This document shows positions 1-12,819 of a stretch of 64,000 nucleotides of DNA, piece by piece. The position numbers and the translations under genes were made by a program. This stretch comes from Aquatica leii (lineage: Eukaryota > Arthropoda > Insecta > Coleoptera > Lampyridae), in assembly GCA_035610365.1 (NCBI GenBank), contig CM069435.1, positions 68,011,389-68,075,388 on the forward strand, in the 5' to 3' direction. The number at the start of each line of letters is the position of its first letter. Positions within the stretch are counted from its first letter, which is position 1. The notes beneath the pieces were generated by a model. That model saw nothing but the letters and a program-made list of their open reading frames with translations. It searched no databases and was not told the origin of the DNA.

Positions 1-779
1 TTTGTATTTATTTTTAATGGCTGTAACTTGATTAGTTTGATTAGAACGCCGTATTTCTGAATTTACCAAAAAATATAATTACCTAAACTTTGCTTACATA
101 ACTTAGACTTTTTTTAACTATTTCAGAGATAAACATTTAGGTTATAATTTGACAAAATTTAAATTATTTGAGAAACTTTAAAGCTATTCTCATAAACGTG
201 ATTAAAACACTTATTTTGATCGTAAAATTCAAAAATGTAATAATATACAGGAAGTTTCATTTTAAAAAACACAACTTTAATATTTTAGAACTTTTGCGGC
301 ACCCTGTATAAGTTATCACAAAATATTAACGAATAATTAATGAATATTTGCTTAACATGAAACTTAAATTTCATCTTTTAATTTACTGTTAAGTTTTTGA
401 ATGTTGTAACGTATTTAAATTACAATTAATCAGACTTGTCCAAAACATGGTAATCGAAAATTAATTTCATTGCAAAGCAAAGCTGAATACAGTACCTGAT
501 ACCATATTTTTTTATAATTTTGGTTAACGCTAATTAATTTTCTGCTATTATATTTGCATGAGCTTGGTTGAAATATTATTATCACAGGAAACATTTAGTG
601 TAGACGATAACAAAAGATACACAACGTTTTCATTGATAAATAAAACGTATTGTCTACATGCATTCTTATCAGTCTTACAAGAGTACCATCTATTGTTGTA
701 TCGCGGCAAGTTTTTGTAAATTTTTTTTTATCATTTTACTGCTACAATGGAGCCACTTAACTGTATTTGATTTCTTTCC

Positions 780-1633
780 TTGTTTTAAGGTACTTCTCAT
801 TTTACTAAATCACGGCCTTAAATTAGGCGAACGAGCTGGCCACTCAATTTTTTCTCGTCTCCCAATTAATCTGGAAAAACGTTATTTAGCTTTCGACGAA
901 CGTCTAAACCACAATGCGGTGGTGCGCCATCTTGCTGAAACTAGGTGTTCGTTGTTTTCATGTAGATAGAGCACAGCACAAGCAAGTATAATTTGATTCT
1001 GTAATGACTGCAAATATAGATATATAAATTGCCATCAGTAAAAAAGAACCAATAATATGACTCCCTAGAATGCCAACCCAAACGTTAATCTTTTGGGGAT
1101 ATTGCCAACAACCAGTATCTGCAGTTATGTCTGTTACTTCACCGTTAAGGCAAAACGTAGCTTCGTCAGAGAAAAGTATATTGTTAACAAAATTTTCGTT
1201 ATTGTTGCAAATGTTTAACATTTCTTCACAAAATTGTAGTTTTTTATTAAAATCATTTTTCGCCAACTGGTGTACAAGGTGTAAGGCTTATACTTTTTAC
1301 TTTTCAAAATTAAAACGATCGCTGACTGTGAAATATTGAAATTGGCCGCTAACCAATTGATAAATCAAGATCTTCAGATACCGCCAATAACACATCCAGT
1401 TGTTTATCATCATTTGGCCCATTTCTAGGTCTACCCCTTCTTGGCAAATCTTTAACGCTACCAGTTTGTTGAAGGCATTTTAATGTTTTAAACAACAACG
1501 GATTTAAAATTGGATTTCTATATGGATCCGTATTATTAAATAAATTACAAACGTCTTGTAAGCTTCTGCTTCTATCTCCGTAACCCAGCATTATTAGTGT
1601 TTAAATTCTTTCACGTTCATTTAAACTCGCCAT
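780..1633 (-). mobile_element. Decayed Tc1/mariner-superfamily transposase
   Basis: This is a broken transposase gene read right to left. The start codon at 1633 opens MASLNERERI, followed by a stop, and the same frame resumes with MLGYGDRSRSLQDVCNLF. This is the N-terminal helix-turn-helix (DUF4817-type) of an insect Tc1/mariner-like family; SVKDLPRRGRPR lies near its end. The catalytic part follows at 1266-958 with ILFSDEATFCLNG (first Asp) and YPQKINVWVGILG. A frameshift near 960 leads to FQQDGAPPH (second Asp) around 930-900. The third acidic block is damaged by stops. The plus-strand frames at 658-969 and 1070-1339 are shadows. An ACACC-type terminus may lie near 300 (caccctgtata), but no pair of terminal repeats was delimited. 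Identification rests on motif order; the family-level call is fairly secure and inactivity is certain. Confidence 0.85.
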
Positions 1634-3060
1634 TGCTAATATCAACAGTAACAAATTATTAATTTGCGTAAACAATAACCTTCGATAAAAATACTTCGTT
1701 TGAGTTTGTTTATCGTTTTTGTCTTTGATATATGTATACTCTCGCCTTCAACCAAAAAGACCGCGTTAGATCGCACCTATTCACATTCTAATAGTATAGT
1801 GTTTTTTATTAGAAGTTTAAAGCAAATAAAGCATTGTAACTTTATTACCTGCATAGTAATAAAATAATAGAAATTTAAGCTTACTGATCTGTAAATAACA
1901 ATAAGTACGGTATGCCAGATTGATATTTATTTCGAATTTTAAATGTATCTAATGCTTAAAATTAAATAATTAAGAAAATTGATATCTTATGAAAGCAAAT
2001 AATTCTAGAATTTTTATATGTTATATTAAATATTGCCACTACTAATATTACTATTATTAATGGCATATTAATTGCACATCCGGAATTACAATCATTTTAA
2101 TATTAGTCTGATTATCAAAAAAAAAAAAACATTTTTGGCTGTGCTAATGTATTTATACATACTTGAAATTACTGTACTATTTTTAACTAAATACTCTCAA
2201 GTTTGTAACTACAGGATATAATTATCCTGTAGAAAATTTTTAAGACTTTATACAATGAGTAAGGTCAAAGTTGGACTTTCAAAAGATTTTACTTCCCAGT
2301 TGATAAATAACTTCAATATTTGATGATATCGCAAAATAAGTTGATTTTTATTTAGTTTCCAAGTTTAATGATTTTTATTGCATTAGACTCAGGACAAAAA
2401 TGAAAAAAATTTATTTTGTTTGGTTTTGTGTTTTTGAGTTTGATTGTGCAATAGTTACCATTATTTTGAGATTTAGCATTTCCTAATAGATTATAACTAT
2501 CTACTTATATTAAGTAAACTACGCTACATATATGGTTCTCTCTTATTTTATTTTCAGTGACAAAAAAAAATTGTTCGTTACTTTATTTACAGGTTCTGTT
2601 TGCCAATTCATAAAAGAACAATAGTAAAATAGTAGTTTAAGAACAAAAACGGTGTAATTAGAATGACCAACAAAATCTTTTGACTTAAACCCCATTGGAA
2701 ATATGTGAGTAGTTATGAGTAGGACATAAACAAACAATCGTCTTGAGATTCTGGAAAGCAATTTATATAATGTAGCGCAAGTTGCAAATGAACTTTGGTA
2801 ACGTGACCGACGATCTGCAAAAAATGAAGTCGATACCGAACAGGTTTATAAGAGTTTGGAAAATAACGGCTTATATACCTACGAAATAATAATTATAACG
2901 TTTTATGTATTAAATAAATGTATTCCTATAATAAAACAACTAACCAATAAGATAAGCGATTAGGTATTAATCTACTTAAAACTTTTGTTGAAATGATAAA
3001 GTAAATCGTTATTTTACGAAAAATGTAAATAATATTCATTTTAGAATTTTAGTTCCATTC

Positions 3061-3094
3061 TTTGAGCAATAGTGACGAGTTAGCAACGTTGGCA
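3061..3094 (+). repeat. 34-bp perfect direct repeat, copy 1
   Basis: The 34 bases starting tttgagcaatagtgacgagt and ending gcaacgttggca recur without a mismatch at 4425-4458 in the same orientation. The flanks on both sides differ. The repeat is much less AT-rich than its surroundings. Its role is unknown. Confidence 0.9.
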
Positions 3095-4424
3095 ATTCTA
3101 TTACATATAAATAGAACAAATAATAAATTAAAATACAAAGTTTTTATAAGGCAGTTTTAAAAGACTGCTTTTAAGCCACAGTTTTTAAATACAGTTTGCT
3201 GACAGTTTTAAGTTACAATTTTTAGACACAGTTTAACGACAGTTATTAATGAGTTTAAATAGTGCTTTGTTAATAAATAATGTATAAGTTAAAAGTTATG
3301 GTTGCGCTAATTTATGAAAGTGTGAGTAGTTAGTCAGTTAATGTAATTGTAATTATAAGAAATGAAAAGCAATTCCAAGTTTTACCGTAAGTTTGGGCTT
3401 GCTCAACGGCCGAGATGTACCGTATCCCAACGTAGCAGTAGTCGTGTTAATGCTAATCTTTGAATAAGCTTCTTTTTATGACAATTAAAGGTTTGCTACA
3501 GAAATCTTACGGATAGGTCACTCTTCGAGAAGATCTTGGCTCAACTACAAAAGATAGTTTACTACTTATATATTTCTTATCTAAAAAATTATTAGGTCGA
3601 CAGTATAATTAACCGAAGATGTATTTAACTTGTGCACAATTAAAGAATTTAAAAAAGCGTTAATTTATTTATAAAACATTAAAGGTTTTATTTTCAAAAA
3701 CCTAATAATCACTAATCACCAGTGCTAGAGAAAAAACAAAATTATTATAACTTTATCATGAATCCCCAATTATCGGAGGACATTTTGAAAGCAAAAGAAT
3801 ATTGAAAAAACTTTGCAAAAAATATAGATAGAAAAATATGGCAAAAGAAGCCGCTAAGTACGTATCAACATATAAGAATGGTTAACTCAACAAAACCTCA
3901 ATACGCCATAAAAAACCAATAACAATAACAGATACAGTCAAAAAAAAATCGAGTTAACATATTTTCAAAATAGAACATTACCGAAATGAACATATTTTGC
4001 AAACAGTGCAAATTAATAAGCTTATAGTAAAGTAAGCTCTAAATTGTACATAAAAAACAATAAATGAAATGTGGAACTAAAAACAAAGTGAAGCGCACTA
4101 CAAACAAAGCCAACCGCATATTACTTCTATTAACTTTTGAAATTTTCAAGAAATTACAATTCTATATTATCAGTATTAATCAAATTTGTTTTTTTTTCTT
4201 ATTAATTCTAATTATTCTAACATATTAATGTCCTAATGTAAAATCATAATTTCTATATTTAATTGTTTTTGCGAAACTTGCAACATGTGCTTATTGTTGC
4301 CAGCTTAAACTTAAGCGGATTACAACTTTAAGAATATGTGTAAAAGCATTGGGTAATGCAATTGCATTTGACCTAGCAAAGAATAATTATGTAGTATAGA
4401 TGCAATTACGGTTGAACAAACAGC

Positions 4425-4458
4425 TTTGAGCAATAGTGACGAGTTAGCAACGTTGGCA
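4425..4458 (+). repeat. 34-bp perfect direct repeat, copy 2
   Basis: This is the second identical copy of the 34-bp unit at 3061-3094, starting 1364 bp further on. It is followed by a T-run, unlike copy 1. It could be the boundary of an inserted element, a short interspersed repeat or a duplicated protein-binding site. The sequence alone does not decide. Confidence 0.9.
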
Positions 4459-5757
4459 TTTTTTTTGCTTTTTGGCAATGTTTTATAATTTTTTTATTCT
4501 AAAACAATTGTTTGTTTTAACAAAATAAAGGCAATGTACATCCTTAATCAACAAAATTTTTACTTTAAATCAACAAGTGCTAAAATTAACAACTAGTGAC
4601 GCAACACTACTTTATATCAAAACAAAAATAATGTAGTTTTTAAAAAAATAAAACATTTTTTGACCATTGCACATGTAAATCTAATAAACTACAGTAAAAA
4701 AAAATTACTGGATTCTGAAAATTGCGGGATTAAAAATGTTTTTAAAAATAACAGAAAACAAAGTAAACAAAATATTTTTGTCAGATCTCAAATACTAAAA
4801 ATATTAATAGAATATTTAGAAATCATTTTGTTAAATAATTTGGCTGTATTACACAATATAATTGTGTATTGTATTTAATTAAAAAATATATTGCAATGCT
4901 AGAATCGAGATTAACATTAAGTGCAAGAATCTTTAACGTATACGGTGTAATTTAAAATAATGATTTTTGAAAACTAGCGTATAATATTTTGTATGTCATT
5001 TTTAACTTTTTTTTCGGTTAAATAAAATATATTTTTTAAATGATTTAACTTAAGTGCCTAAAAGTATATTTTTTCAGTAAAATAACATATCCTTTGAGAT
5101 TTATCTTATTTTTACGTTTTAAGCAATTTTACAATTTAATTTAATTTTCTATACTACAACACATTTAATCCTTAAGCGTTTAAACAAAAATAATGTATAT
5201 AGTTGACATAAGCATACAAGTGACGGAAAGGGGCGTGACTGAAGCCGCTTTCATTTTGACGGTACATTCCAAGTAAAAAGCATTTGGATAGTAAATTTAA
5301 ATTTTTGTGGTTACATAATTTGCATTATATGTCATTTCTATTCACAAAATATTACTTATTAATTTTTGAAAAAAAAATTATCTTCACTAAGTATTATTTT
5401 ACACGAGTTTATTTTTTTCTTGATTAATGGAATTTGCATTGTCCTAAGTTAGCAATCCGATTGCTAAAATAACAACCAAAACTTAAAATTGTGACAAAAC
5501 TCTTAAACTAGATTGCAAGCATTAAGCATCTTCGCTCACACTGCCTGATGAGTATGGAGCCAAAATAGAAATTTATTGATAAGAACATACCAAGATTTTT
5601 TTCAAATATTTTTAACGACAGGCTTAAAATATAGTATAGTTTTTATTTATTGTTATATTCATTATATGGCAATATTACAAAAACAGTGCATTCTAAATAC
5701 AATGCTGCAAGACAATTTCCTTCGTACTTCAAAAAATTACAAATTTACGATTTAGAT

Positions 5758-5993
5758 AATACTCATAAGACAATTATGTATTGTACTATAATAAACAACA
5801 GAACATAAATGTTATTACAAAAACAATTAATTGTTATGTATTTATCGAGACACAAATCTGTAACAGTTTTATTTGTTACGCTTTTGAAAATTATATGTTT
5901 TAAGATAACAGTAATCATAAGACAATTATACATTTTATTATAATAAAAACAAACATAAATCTTATCGTTAAAAACAATTATTTGTTACAGCTT
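5758..5993 (+). repeat. Pair of imperfect direct repeats of about 80 bp
   Basis: The blocks at about 5758-5836 and 5913-5993 share cataagacaattat, then tataataaa, acataaat and aaacaatta, in the same order and spacing. They are diverged direct duplicates separated by about 75 bp. No coding content is seen. Confidence 0.6.
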
Positions 5994-6522
5994 AACTCGG
6001 CTTCGATTCTCTTTGATCACCTCTAAAGTGTTATGTATTTATGTAAATATTGAATCATAATTTTTTTTTGTATCATTTTTTTCAACTTTCTTTCTTACAT
6101 AACAAAATCGCCAATTGATTGCGTTGCAATAACAATTTTCTTTTAGTGTGACATTTTTTATATGTAAACTCAATTTGACATAAGCATTTTCTTAGACTAT
6201 CTGGTTTTACGCAGAAATAAACTTTCTCCTACGTTTTTTTAACTAAAATATTTGTTTTGACACTTTTTATTTATTGTATCAGTTTCATGAACACTTCCTT
6301 TCAAGATACCCAAAACGATTTTGTTAGAACCACCATTTTTTTGTTTCGAGGACGATTTTAGTACTCCATGCTCAGCTTATGAAACTTGTTTCTTAATAAA
6401 ATTATTTTATTTACATGCTTTAAATATTTACTAAGTTATCTTATTTGTTTTATAAGCTTCGGTAATTTTCTGGTTGCTTTGCCTAAAGAAAACAATCATA
6501 CATCAGAAGCTTGTTATTGCTT

Positions 6523-6546
6523 GTCGTAGAACTCTACGACAAGTGC
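6523..6546. repeat. Short perfect palindrome
   Basis: CTTGTCGTAGA, a 2-base loop, then TCTACGACAAG form an 11-bp inverted repeat. Imperfect attgc/gcaat pairing flanks it. It may be a MITE scar; no function is evident. Confidence 0.6.
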
Positions 6547-9500
6547 AATGTTGTTTCGAGCTTCGACTAGAACTGAAATAGAAAATGTTAGAATTAGCCA
6601 ATATTTTGCAAACTATTAATTATTATTCAAATTAATGTTGATGTATTAAAAGAATAAACGTACAAACTACACAAATCTTAAATGAAAACAAAAGTTGTTC
6701 ATAATTTATTCGGTTATGTAAGATTGCAGTCAGAGCCGGCTCTACACGGTAAGCAAAGTTTACGAAATCCTTTAATAATTCAAAAATCTAGCGAAAACTG
6801 AATGATCTGATAATAGAATTAAATTTTAAGCAAACCTACTGATTATAATCATATAAAGTAAATAAAACGTCAAGTTGCTCTGCTAGTTTAATATGATATT
6901 TGTTTATTATTCTTCTGAGTTCTGGAAACTAAATTTTGATAAAACTTAAAAACCCAAATTCATAACATTTCTAATTTCCAACTCAACCGGTTACTCACTA
7001 ATATCTCACTCTAGTTATTTCAAATCCTACACATTTTCAGTTTTGGTATTCAAAGACGACAGTTAAGAAGTGACTAATTGGAGTTAGATTTAAGTAGTAA
7101 AAATGTTGCTGAACAACCTAAAATGCAACAGTGGAAATAATTTCAATTAAACTTTAAATTTAATATTTAACGTCACTTGAATAATTCTTCGCGTGGTGTT
7201 TAAGGTTTTTTAAATCTTATTTATGTTACATCATTGAATGTAAAAAAACTGATGCAGTGTACGTGTTCAAAAAGAAAAACAGTGGATAGCAATTCCCGAT
7301 CCAAAGCAAAAAATTGCAAATAGTTCATTATTTAGGTAAAAATATTCAAAACAAAACTGTTTGTGAGAAACATTGCTAATAAGAGAAATAACTATAAATA
7401 TTTTTCCATAATATTAGACGGTTCACCTAACTTGAGCCACATCGAGCAAGTGAATATGATAGTTAGATAGTATAGATGTATGTTTATAGTACTTGTTTCA
7501 TAGTTGCTATTGAAAATAAATCATGTCACTGAATTTGTTTAGGGTGTCGAAAGAGTATTTGCATCGAGGCGCTGTAATCCTTAGAGTCGGTACTGATTAT
7601 ACACTTATATAGAATAAGGATTATGTACTTACCGTTGTATAAAAACTATTTAATAAAGATGAATAAAAATCGAAGAAAACACTAATAACTTATAAACACG
7701 AGTAGGTACAAATTAAAAGTTTTGCTATGGAAAGTACCTGCTAGAATTCTTTAATTTTGAATTGATGATTGTTTTACAACCACAAAATTTTAAATTTAGT
7801 TTACATATTTTCAGGGGGCAATGTCTAACAGTAACTAGCAAGTATCATGCTATTCTATATGCTCTGCGTTTTTCAATGGTAGAAACGTCTAGATGAAATC
7901 TTTTCCCATATAAAAACTCCTTCTTTAATTTTTTCGTCATTTTATCAGAAATTTTTTGTTGCAGTTATTGAAATCCTGGCCAATCTTTACCTATATTCTT
8001 TATCTGATCTAATTTTATATGTAAATATTTTCAGAATAGGTACACTACAGTATGAATTGACCCCAAAAACATGTAAAATTTAAACATTTATTCACATTTT
8101 CTACAAACAAAAGCATATACAAAATAAAAACCATCTTAAGTTGTACTACCTTAATTTAGATTAATTTATACTAATAAATTATTTAAAGGCAATTAACATT
8201 AAAACACAGATATGAACTTTTCACACTCGCAAAAACTTTTTAGTGATTAATTTTATTTAAAAATATTTTATGCGTAGTCATTGTTTTGTAATAATTTAAT
8301 GTGTTTTTCTCACAAATATATCTAAATAAGTTACGTTTTTGCATTAGAACGAAACGTGCATAATTTATTTATAATTGTTTTGCTATATTCTTACGAACAA
8401 CATAAATTATATTTTCATGTGTCAAACTTTTGTAAATATTTTATTTCTATTTATATATTAGCCAAGCACAAACTAAGATTATATTTTAGATTATTAGTGA
8501 GTTTTGAGTAATATTTTTTGTACAAGTTGTGATGTTGTACAAACTTGTTTGAATCTAAAACATTTGTATGTTGTGGATTAGAAGTATAAATAGATACTTT
8601 GAAGTACATTAATAGTTATCAAACTAACGATGATTTAAAGCCGCGTTTTTCGCATTATAAACATTTGATTTAATTTATAGTTTTGAATGATTATTTATAA
8701 ACTTAACAGTCAATAACATTTTAATATAGTTATTATAAATTTTTGTCAAAGAATTGTATGTTTAAAACTTTCTACAAGGAGTTTATAATCTAGCAATTTT
8801 TAAACATGCGTGTATAAGAACGTAAAATTGAAAAGACGACCTCTTACCCCTAATTTCCTTTCTAGAGCAATCTACTTTCTTTAATAAAAAAAGCTATGAA
8901 TGTAGGTTAAAAATTAACTATTCATACGTTGAAATCGATTATGAACTTTTTTAAATTGCTAACCGTATTAAATAAGGGTGAATATAAATAAAGCTAGTTT
9001 TAGCAGTTTATAAATAACTTTAAATGCATCGACCAATATTCTGGTCAGTCACCTCGCACTTTGCAATTTACGACACGAAATTAGGTTAGGCATTACCTAA
9101 ACGTTTTGTTGGATATATGTAATTATATTAGAAATTTATTAGGAATGGGTAGGCTAGCAGCAACTATTGATTTTATGTATTTACATTGTAATAGTTTAGA
9201 TGTAAAGTATACATAAACATAATTTAAACAATATACGTGTTTAAACTTTTAACTAAGTTAAACAACTTGTTTCATTATAACTATTATATAAAATTCATAA
9301 TTTTTTTAAAGTTTATTCGTAATTGCAATATTAAGAATGCTTAAAATATTTAAATTATAATACTTTCAATTATTTCGTTTAACTGATATTTTTAAATTAA
9401 ATCAAATCAAAAAATTAGCGTTTTACAAAAAAAATTATTCAAAAGTACGAGTGTAACTCTCTTATAAAATTACTAATGTTTAGCGTACTACGCAAACTAT

Positions 9501-10398
9501 TATATAATATTCTCGTAATGTTTAGATTTATTTAAGTTAAATATATAATTTTCCGTAGAACGAGTTATCCATCGAAGTAAGTTTAATTTTCTCAGCTACA
9601 AAACCATTTATTTTTTTATTTTCTATAAATCGATGTTCAAATGGATTGTAACTTCAATTCATTGTTATGTAACACGAACATTTAATTGTTTTTCTATATG
9701 ATCAATTACATTCGAATAGCTCACGAAATATAATTGGGAACTTTTTCATATTTAAATGTTATTACAACCTATCCGATATTGTGAAATAACAAACTTCAAA
9801 AAAAAAGAAATTACACTTTGTCGTTCTTAACCAAATCCTACTCAATATTTTCTTACCGTCTAGAGATTAATAAAAAAAAATTTCATTACAAGAGAAATTG
9901 GGTTGTTGACTTCATTCGCGATGAAAAGACGAAAATGTTTCCTACTTGTAGCAAATCTTATTAAAGGTTTTAGCTGACACATAACAAAGTTTCAGTTTTT
10001 GTATGTGATGTGTTAATATTTAATTGAATACTTCCTAATTTTAATAATAAAAAGTATTAATGAAATGTCCTTGCCAATTTGATATAAAAGTTAACGTCAT
10101 AATGTGTAGTAATACGTACATGTTAAATTGTGTTTATAGACGACAATCAAAATTATGCTTTTGAATCTATTCATTTTCGTATTGCATGTTAACAATTAAG
10201 CAATTACAACAATAATAACACATACGTTTAATTATTGATAAATTGTACAATCTCATTTAATCAACAAAGTTATATGAAATAAAACAAGTTGGTATATTAG
10301 GCAAAGACAACATTATTAAACGACTTTTTGTTTTAAAATTTTATTAACTGCATTACTTATTCAAAATGTTTAGTAAAATATATAATACGTTTAAGGCG

Positions 10399-10404
10399 TT
10401 TATT
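10399..10404 (-). terminator. Polyadenylation signal of the insulin-like gene
   Basis: On the minus strand this reads AATAAA, about 70 bases beyond the stop codon of the insulin-like gene at 10474. It is the nearest canonical signal. The call rests on position only. Confidence 0.5.
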
Positions 10405-10473
10405 AATTTTATATAGAAAAGTTTATTTAAATAGATTGGTGATTTTTTGGTTCAGCATCAATCGATAGAAAAG

Positions 10474-10979
10474 TTAGTTTTTGCAATAACCTCTCATTTC
10501 TAACAACGAACATGATTTGTGACAGCACTCGTCAACGATTCCTTTTTTATCGCTTCTTCTTTTTTGGTATTGAAATGATAGAAGCGATTTTGCGCGTTCT
10601 TTCGAACGAAATGGAAACGACATAAACGAATCATCTATATACGCCATAGAATCCATATCATCGTAATTATCGTTATTATCAATTTTATTAGCTGCAATTT
10701 ATAAATTTTATGTTAGTCGTTACTTATATCTTTATACTTACACAACATATTCCTTTTTCCTATGTTATTATACAATCCTTCACAAACAAGAGATAACATA
10801 TCTGCAAGATGATTTCCACAAAACTTGCCTACCATAGAATGCATTTCTTTATCAGACAGTATAGCACCTAAATTTAAGTTTGTTAATGTTGCCCATAATA
10901 CAAGGTACGTGATATAGTGTCCCATCTAAAATGAAACATTTAATTATTAACAGATATTGATAATAAACTTACTTACCAT
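10474..10979 (-). CDS. Insulin-like peptide precursor (three exons)
   Basis: The gene encodes a secreted insulin-family prohormone, expected to act on an insect insulin receptor. Coding exons are 10979-10977 (a lone ATG), 10925-10742 and 10691-10474. The introns of 51 bp (10976-10926) and 50 bp (10741-10692) both have GT-AG ends. The second joins in frame as a split Ser codon. The ATG at 10979 lands directly before the ATG at 10925, so either could start. The precursor has about 133 residues. It begins with a hydrophobic signal peptide (to about NLNLGA), then the B chain CGNHLADMLSLVC, which has the canonical 11 residues between cysteines. A GKR site, an acidic connecting peptide of about 50 residues and KRR and DKK sites follow, then the A chain GIVDECC..KSC..GYC with CC-x3-C-x8-C spacing. 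The chain ends two residues after the last Cys. The family is certain; which insect ILP ortholog it is cannot be told here. Confidence 0.95.
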
Positions 10980-11036
10980 TAGCTTCTTGATCGGGGACGT
11001 GTTCTATGAGAAATGTGCAGATAGAGCAGAATTTCA

Positions 11037-11048
11037 AGCTTTATATAC
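11037..11048 (-). promoter_or_regulatory. TATA box of the insulin-like gene
   Basis: The minus strand reads gTATATAAAgct about 60-70 bases upstream of the first ATG and splice donor (10979-10976). The intervening stretch, less AT-rich than its surroundings, would be the 5' UTR exon. Transcription would begin about 30 bases downstream, near 11010. This is inferred from motif and position. Confidence 0.6.
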
Positions 11049-11059
11049 TTCTTACTAAA

Positions 11060-12800
11060 GTTGTTTTGAACAGTCTGTTCATTGATGTGCAAAAGCAATG
11101 CAGATTTTATACTAATATTGACGTATTTTGTCAAAATAATTAACTTCTTATTAAATGGTTGTTAAATAATTAATTTTAAAAATAACCCAGGCAAAAAATA
11201 TAACTAATTAAAAAAAAGTAAACTATTTTTAGGAACTTATTTAGTCTTTAGGTTGAAACATGACGAACTTTGTAATGGCTACGTTACTTTCTACTATATG
11301 TATATTTAATAAGTAAGCATATAAGTAATATTGTGTGGTTATCAACGTCAAAAAACACTCACAAACGTAGCAGTATTTAAATTTAATAATAAAATCCGTT
11401 TAAAAGAAAGTTTTAAAACAAATACAAAAATAATGTATGTTAACTTAAGCTTAAATAAAAAGTTAAAGCTTTCTATCTACAAAAAATATTTATAATGGTT
11501 AACAATAATTTAATTTTTTTTTAAACAAGTAGTGTATTTAATCCGAACCTTATTGGTACACTTCTATAAACTATCCATTTTAATTACAATTTACTCTGTG
11601 TTGTTTTCAAAGTCAATAATTTTAATTAATGCAAAAACAAAAATCTAAATGTTTCATCAATCTAAGTAATATTTTATAGACACCTATTTTTTGTTATATT
11701 GTACCAGAATCATTACAATTTAAAGTTGACTGTAAGCGTTGTGATATCTAAATATTAAATATATTTTGATTCAACATTAAGTAAAACATTGTGCGTATTT
11801 AATTTAAAATTAATAAGTTTAAAAAATATTTAATTATATTTAAACATAAAAAAATGCTATAGATAAATAACAAAGTATTAAGTTTTGAGTTACATTTATC
11901 AAAATTGTAAGCTTTTTACTTGTAATTGTAATTTGGTAGATATTGGTTTCAATTTAAGAAATAAAATAAAACATGCAATTTATGTATAAATTTAAGCAGA
12001 TACAAAAAAACTTATTATGTTTTTTATTGCACATTTTTTTATTTACAATATTGGCTTACATCAAAGTCTTAATTCTTTCTAAAAATGTAGACCCTTAATA
12101 GTGATTATTAAAAATAAATGTAGTGGCGTTTTTTATGCACATTTTGTATGTTTTCTAATTTAAGTATCTATAAAAAACTGTTTATCTTAAAATTAACAAA
12201 GCTGTGCTTTTGTAATTTGTGCACTGAAGCATAACCTGATTACAGCTTACCACATCTTTGTGTTCCACAGTTAATTATCCACCTATATGTCTTGAACTAT
12301 GAATAATCTTCATAGTTAATGTATTATAATTACAAAGAACTAAATTTGACCGCGTCACAACTTGTCCTTTAGAAATTTAACAACATAATTGTTAAGGTGT
12401 TAATTATATTGTTAATAAATTACGTATATAATAAAAGAAATATAACAATTCTATATTTAATTCAATTATAAATTTATCATATTTATTATTAGTTTTTTTG
12501 TACATAATACAAGTGTAATTACTTAAAAAGTGTTTGATTACTAAAGATTTACTGATTTAATCGTTTTGCATATTGGCAAAGTTAAAACTTTGTCTACTTG
12601 AATATATAACTTGAATACATAATATGTCAATCGCTTTGATATTATAATCAAAGTAAACAATTGTTTAATATTGTAGTTTAATATGCCTAATTATTTAAGA
12701 GAACCACATTTAAGTAAATATTATTACTATTATTTCATTTTTTGCTATATACATTTTAGCTAAGTAAAATTGCTAAACCATATGCCAGAAATTACAAGCA
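11060..12800. other. Gene-less AT-rich spacer
   Basis: No exon, RNA gene or transposon motif was recognised. The sequence is long A/T runs and stop-rich frames in all directions. Regulatory sequence of the insulin-like gene could lie in its left part, but nothing specific can be named. Confidence 0.4.
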
Positions 12801-12819
12801 GAAAATACAATAAAAAAAA

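Larger units (their letters stand above)
1700..10390. other. Gene-poor AT-rich intergenic or intronic DNA
   Basis: I see no convincing exon, RNA gene or transposase here. The longest frames, such as 2543-2761 (-) and 4660-4878 (+), are low-complexity, lysine/asparagine/isoleucine-rich translations without recognisable motifs. The stretch does hold a 34-bp perfect direct repeat (3061 and 4425), a pair of imperfect repeats near 5.8-6.0 kb and a small palindrome near 6.53 kb, listed separately. It could be intron of the plus-strand ankyrin gene if that gene begins to the left. Confidence 0.5.

Noticed and set aside
658..1339. Plus-strand open frames of 103 and 89 codons
   Set aside because: They are antisense to the Tc1/mariner transposase relic, and only the minus strand shows family motifs.
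4660..4878. 72-codon plus-strand frame
   Set aside because: Lys/Asn/Ile-rich composition expected from AT-rich DNA; no motif, splice context or repeat support.
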